Shown piece by piece: positions 6,310 to 6,828 of a stretch of 6,828 nucleotides of DNA (position 1 is its first letter; the number at the start of each line of letters is the position of its first letter). The notes under the pieces are model-generated. The model was not told the origin of the DNA, searched no databases, and saw only the letters and a program-made list of their open reading frames with translations. The position numbers and the translations under genes are program-made. The stretch comes from Hyphomicrobiales bacterium (GTDB lineage Bacteria > Pseudomonadota > Alphaproteobacteria > Rhizobiales > JAJFHB01). The stretch is taken from NCBI GenBank assembly GCA_021775795.1, contig JAJFHB010000664.1:1-6828 (forward strand), given 5' to 3'.

Positions 6310-6828
6310 AACAGCCCGCTTGGTCTTGCGGTTGCGCAGAACATGCTGGTGGGCAGCATCATAAAGAGCGGAGTCCCTGAATTCGCGGGCGGCAAGCACG
6401 GGGCCGACGAGAACGAGTGCGGTGCGCGTGATCTTTGCCGTGCGCACTTTCGCCTGAATGTCGGACAGGGTGCCGTGAATGATCATCTGGTCCGGCCAGG
6501 TTGCCCGGTAGATCACCACAACAGGACATTCAGAGCCGTAATGTGGCGTCAGGGCACGCTCCACATAGCGCAGATTGCGGATCGAGAGGTGGATGGCAAG
6601 GGTTGCCCCTGTGGCGCCCAGCGTCTCGAGTTCCTCGCCTTGCGGCATGGCGGATGACTTCATCGCCGTGCGCGTCAGAATGACGGTCTGGGCGATCTCC
6701 GGCAACGTGAGCTCTGTCGCAAGAATTGCAGCGGCGGCGGCAAAGGCAGGCACACCGGGGGTCACGTCGTAGGCAATGCCGTGATCGTCGAGACGTCGCA
6801 TTTGCTCGGCAATGGCACCATAAAGCGA
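6304..6828 (-). CDS. cobM: Precorrin-4 C(11)-methyltransferase CobM, 5' end missing (runs off the right edge)
   Basis: The visible part is 174 residues of the C-terminal two thirds of a tetrapyrrole methylase that moves a methyl group from S-adenosylmethionine to C-11 of (cobalt-)precorrin-4, giving precorrin-5. The frame stays open to base 6828, where it reads SLYGAIAEQMRR, matching the usual CobM/CbiF sequence G-D-x-S-I/L-Y-G-A; the ATG at 6801 is therefore internal. Further signatures are YDVTPGVPAFAAAAA at about 20-34 of the visible part, VILTRTAMKSSAMP at about 49-62, ATLAIHLSIRNL at about 76-87 and VVVIYRATWPDQ at about 102-113. CobM proteins are usually about 250-260 residues, so roughly 80 N-terminal residues lie outside. 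It converges on cobK with five bases between the stops and must belong to a separate leftward transcript starting beyond the window. Confidence 0.95.
   Translation of the reverse strand, partial: SLYGAIAEQMRRLDDHGIAYDVTPGVPAFAAAAAILATELTLPEIAQTVILTRTAMKSSAMPQGEELETLGATGATLAIHLSIRNLRYVERALTPHYGSECPVVVIYRATWPDQMIIHGTLSDIQAKVRTAKITRTALVLVGPVLAAREFRDSALYDAAHQHVLRNRKTKRAVV

Overview
The window is a compact block of cobalamin (vitamin B12) biosynthesis genes. The genes look like those of an alphaproteobacterium, probably Hyphomicrobiales. The basis for this is GC-rich DNA (roughly 60 % by eye), BluB, SUMT, CobB and CobQ sequences that resemble the Sinorhizobium and 'Pseudomonas denitrificans' enzymes as I remember them, and tightly packed overlapping reading frames. 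Every stretch longer than about 45 bases is coding. I see no tRNA, rRNA, insertion sequence, CRISPR array or riboswitch.

Layout: a divergent control point of 44 bases (4424-4467) separates two transcription units. Leftward on the minus strand run cobA (SUMT, 3545-4423), cobB (2248-3552), cobQ (749-2251), bluB (117-749) and the first 28 codons of cobD/cbiB (1-86, continuing off the left edge). Neighbouring frames overlap by 8, 4 and 1 bases, and only bluB-cobD has a gap, of 30 bases, so this is almost certainly one operon. Rightward on the plus strand run cbiD (4468-5562) and cobK (5546-6298), overlapping by about 17 bases. A minus-strand cobM, cut off at its 5' end by the right edge (6304-6828), converges on cobK with 5 bases between the stop codons. 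A perfect 7-bp inverted repeat carries both stops.

Pathway logic: CobA makes precorrin-2 from uroporphyrinogen III. CobM methylates C-11, CbiD methylates C-1 (the step done by CobF in the classical aerobic pathway) and CobK reduces the precorrin-6A stage. CobB amidates the a and c side chains and CobQ the b, d, e and g side chains. CobD attaches the aminopropanol arm. BluB makes the lower ligand 5,6-dimethylbenzimidazole from FMNH2 and O2. Enzymes not present here (cobalt chelatase, CobI/J/G/H/L, adenosyltransferase, CobP/U/V) must lie elsewhere if the pathway is complete.

I did not find a new biological system. The points most worth a second look are the use of CbiD beside otherwise aerobic-type genes and the O2-dependent BluB, the hairpin shared by the two convergent stop codons, the very short divergent promoter region with no room for a B12 riboswitch, two probable TTG starts, and an Asp-to-His change in a conserved CobQ motif.
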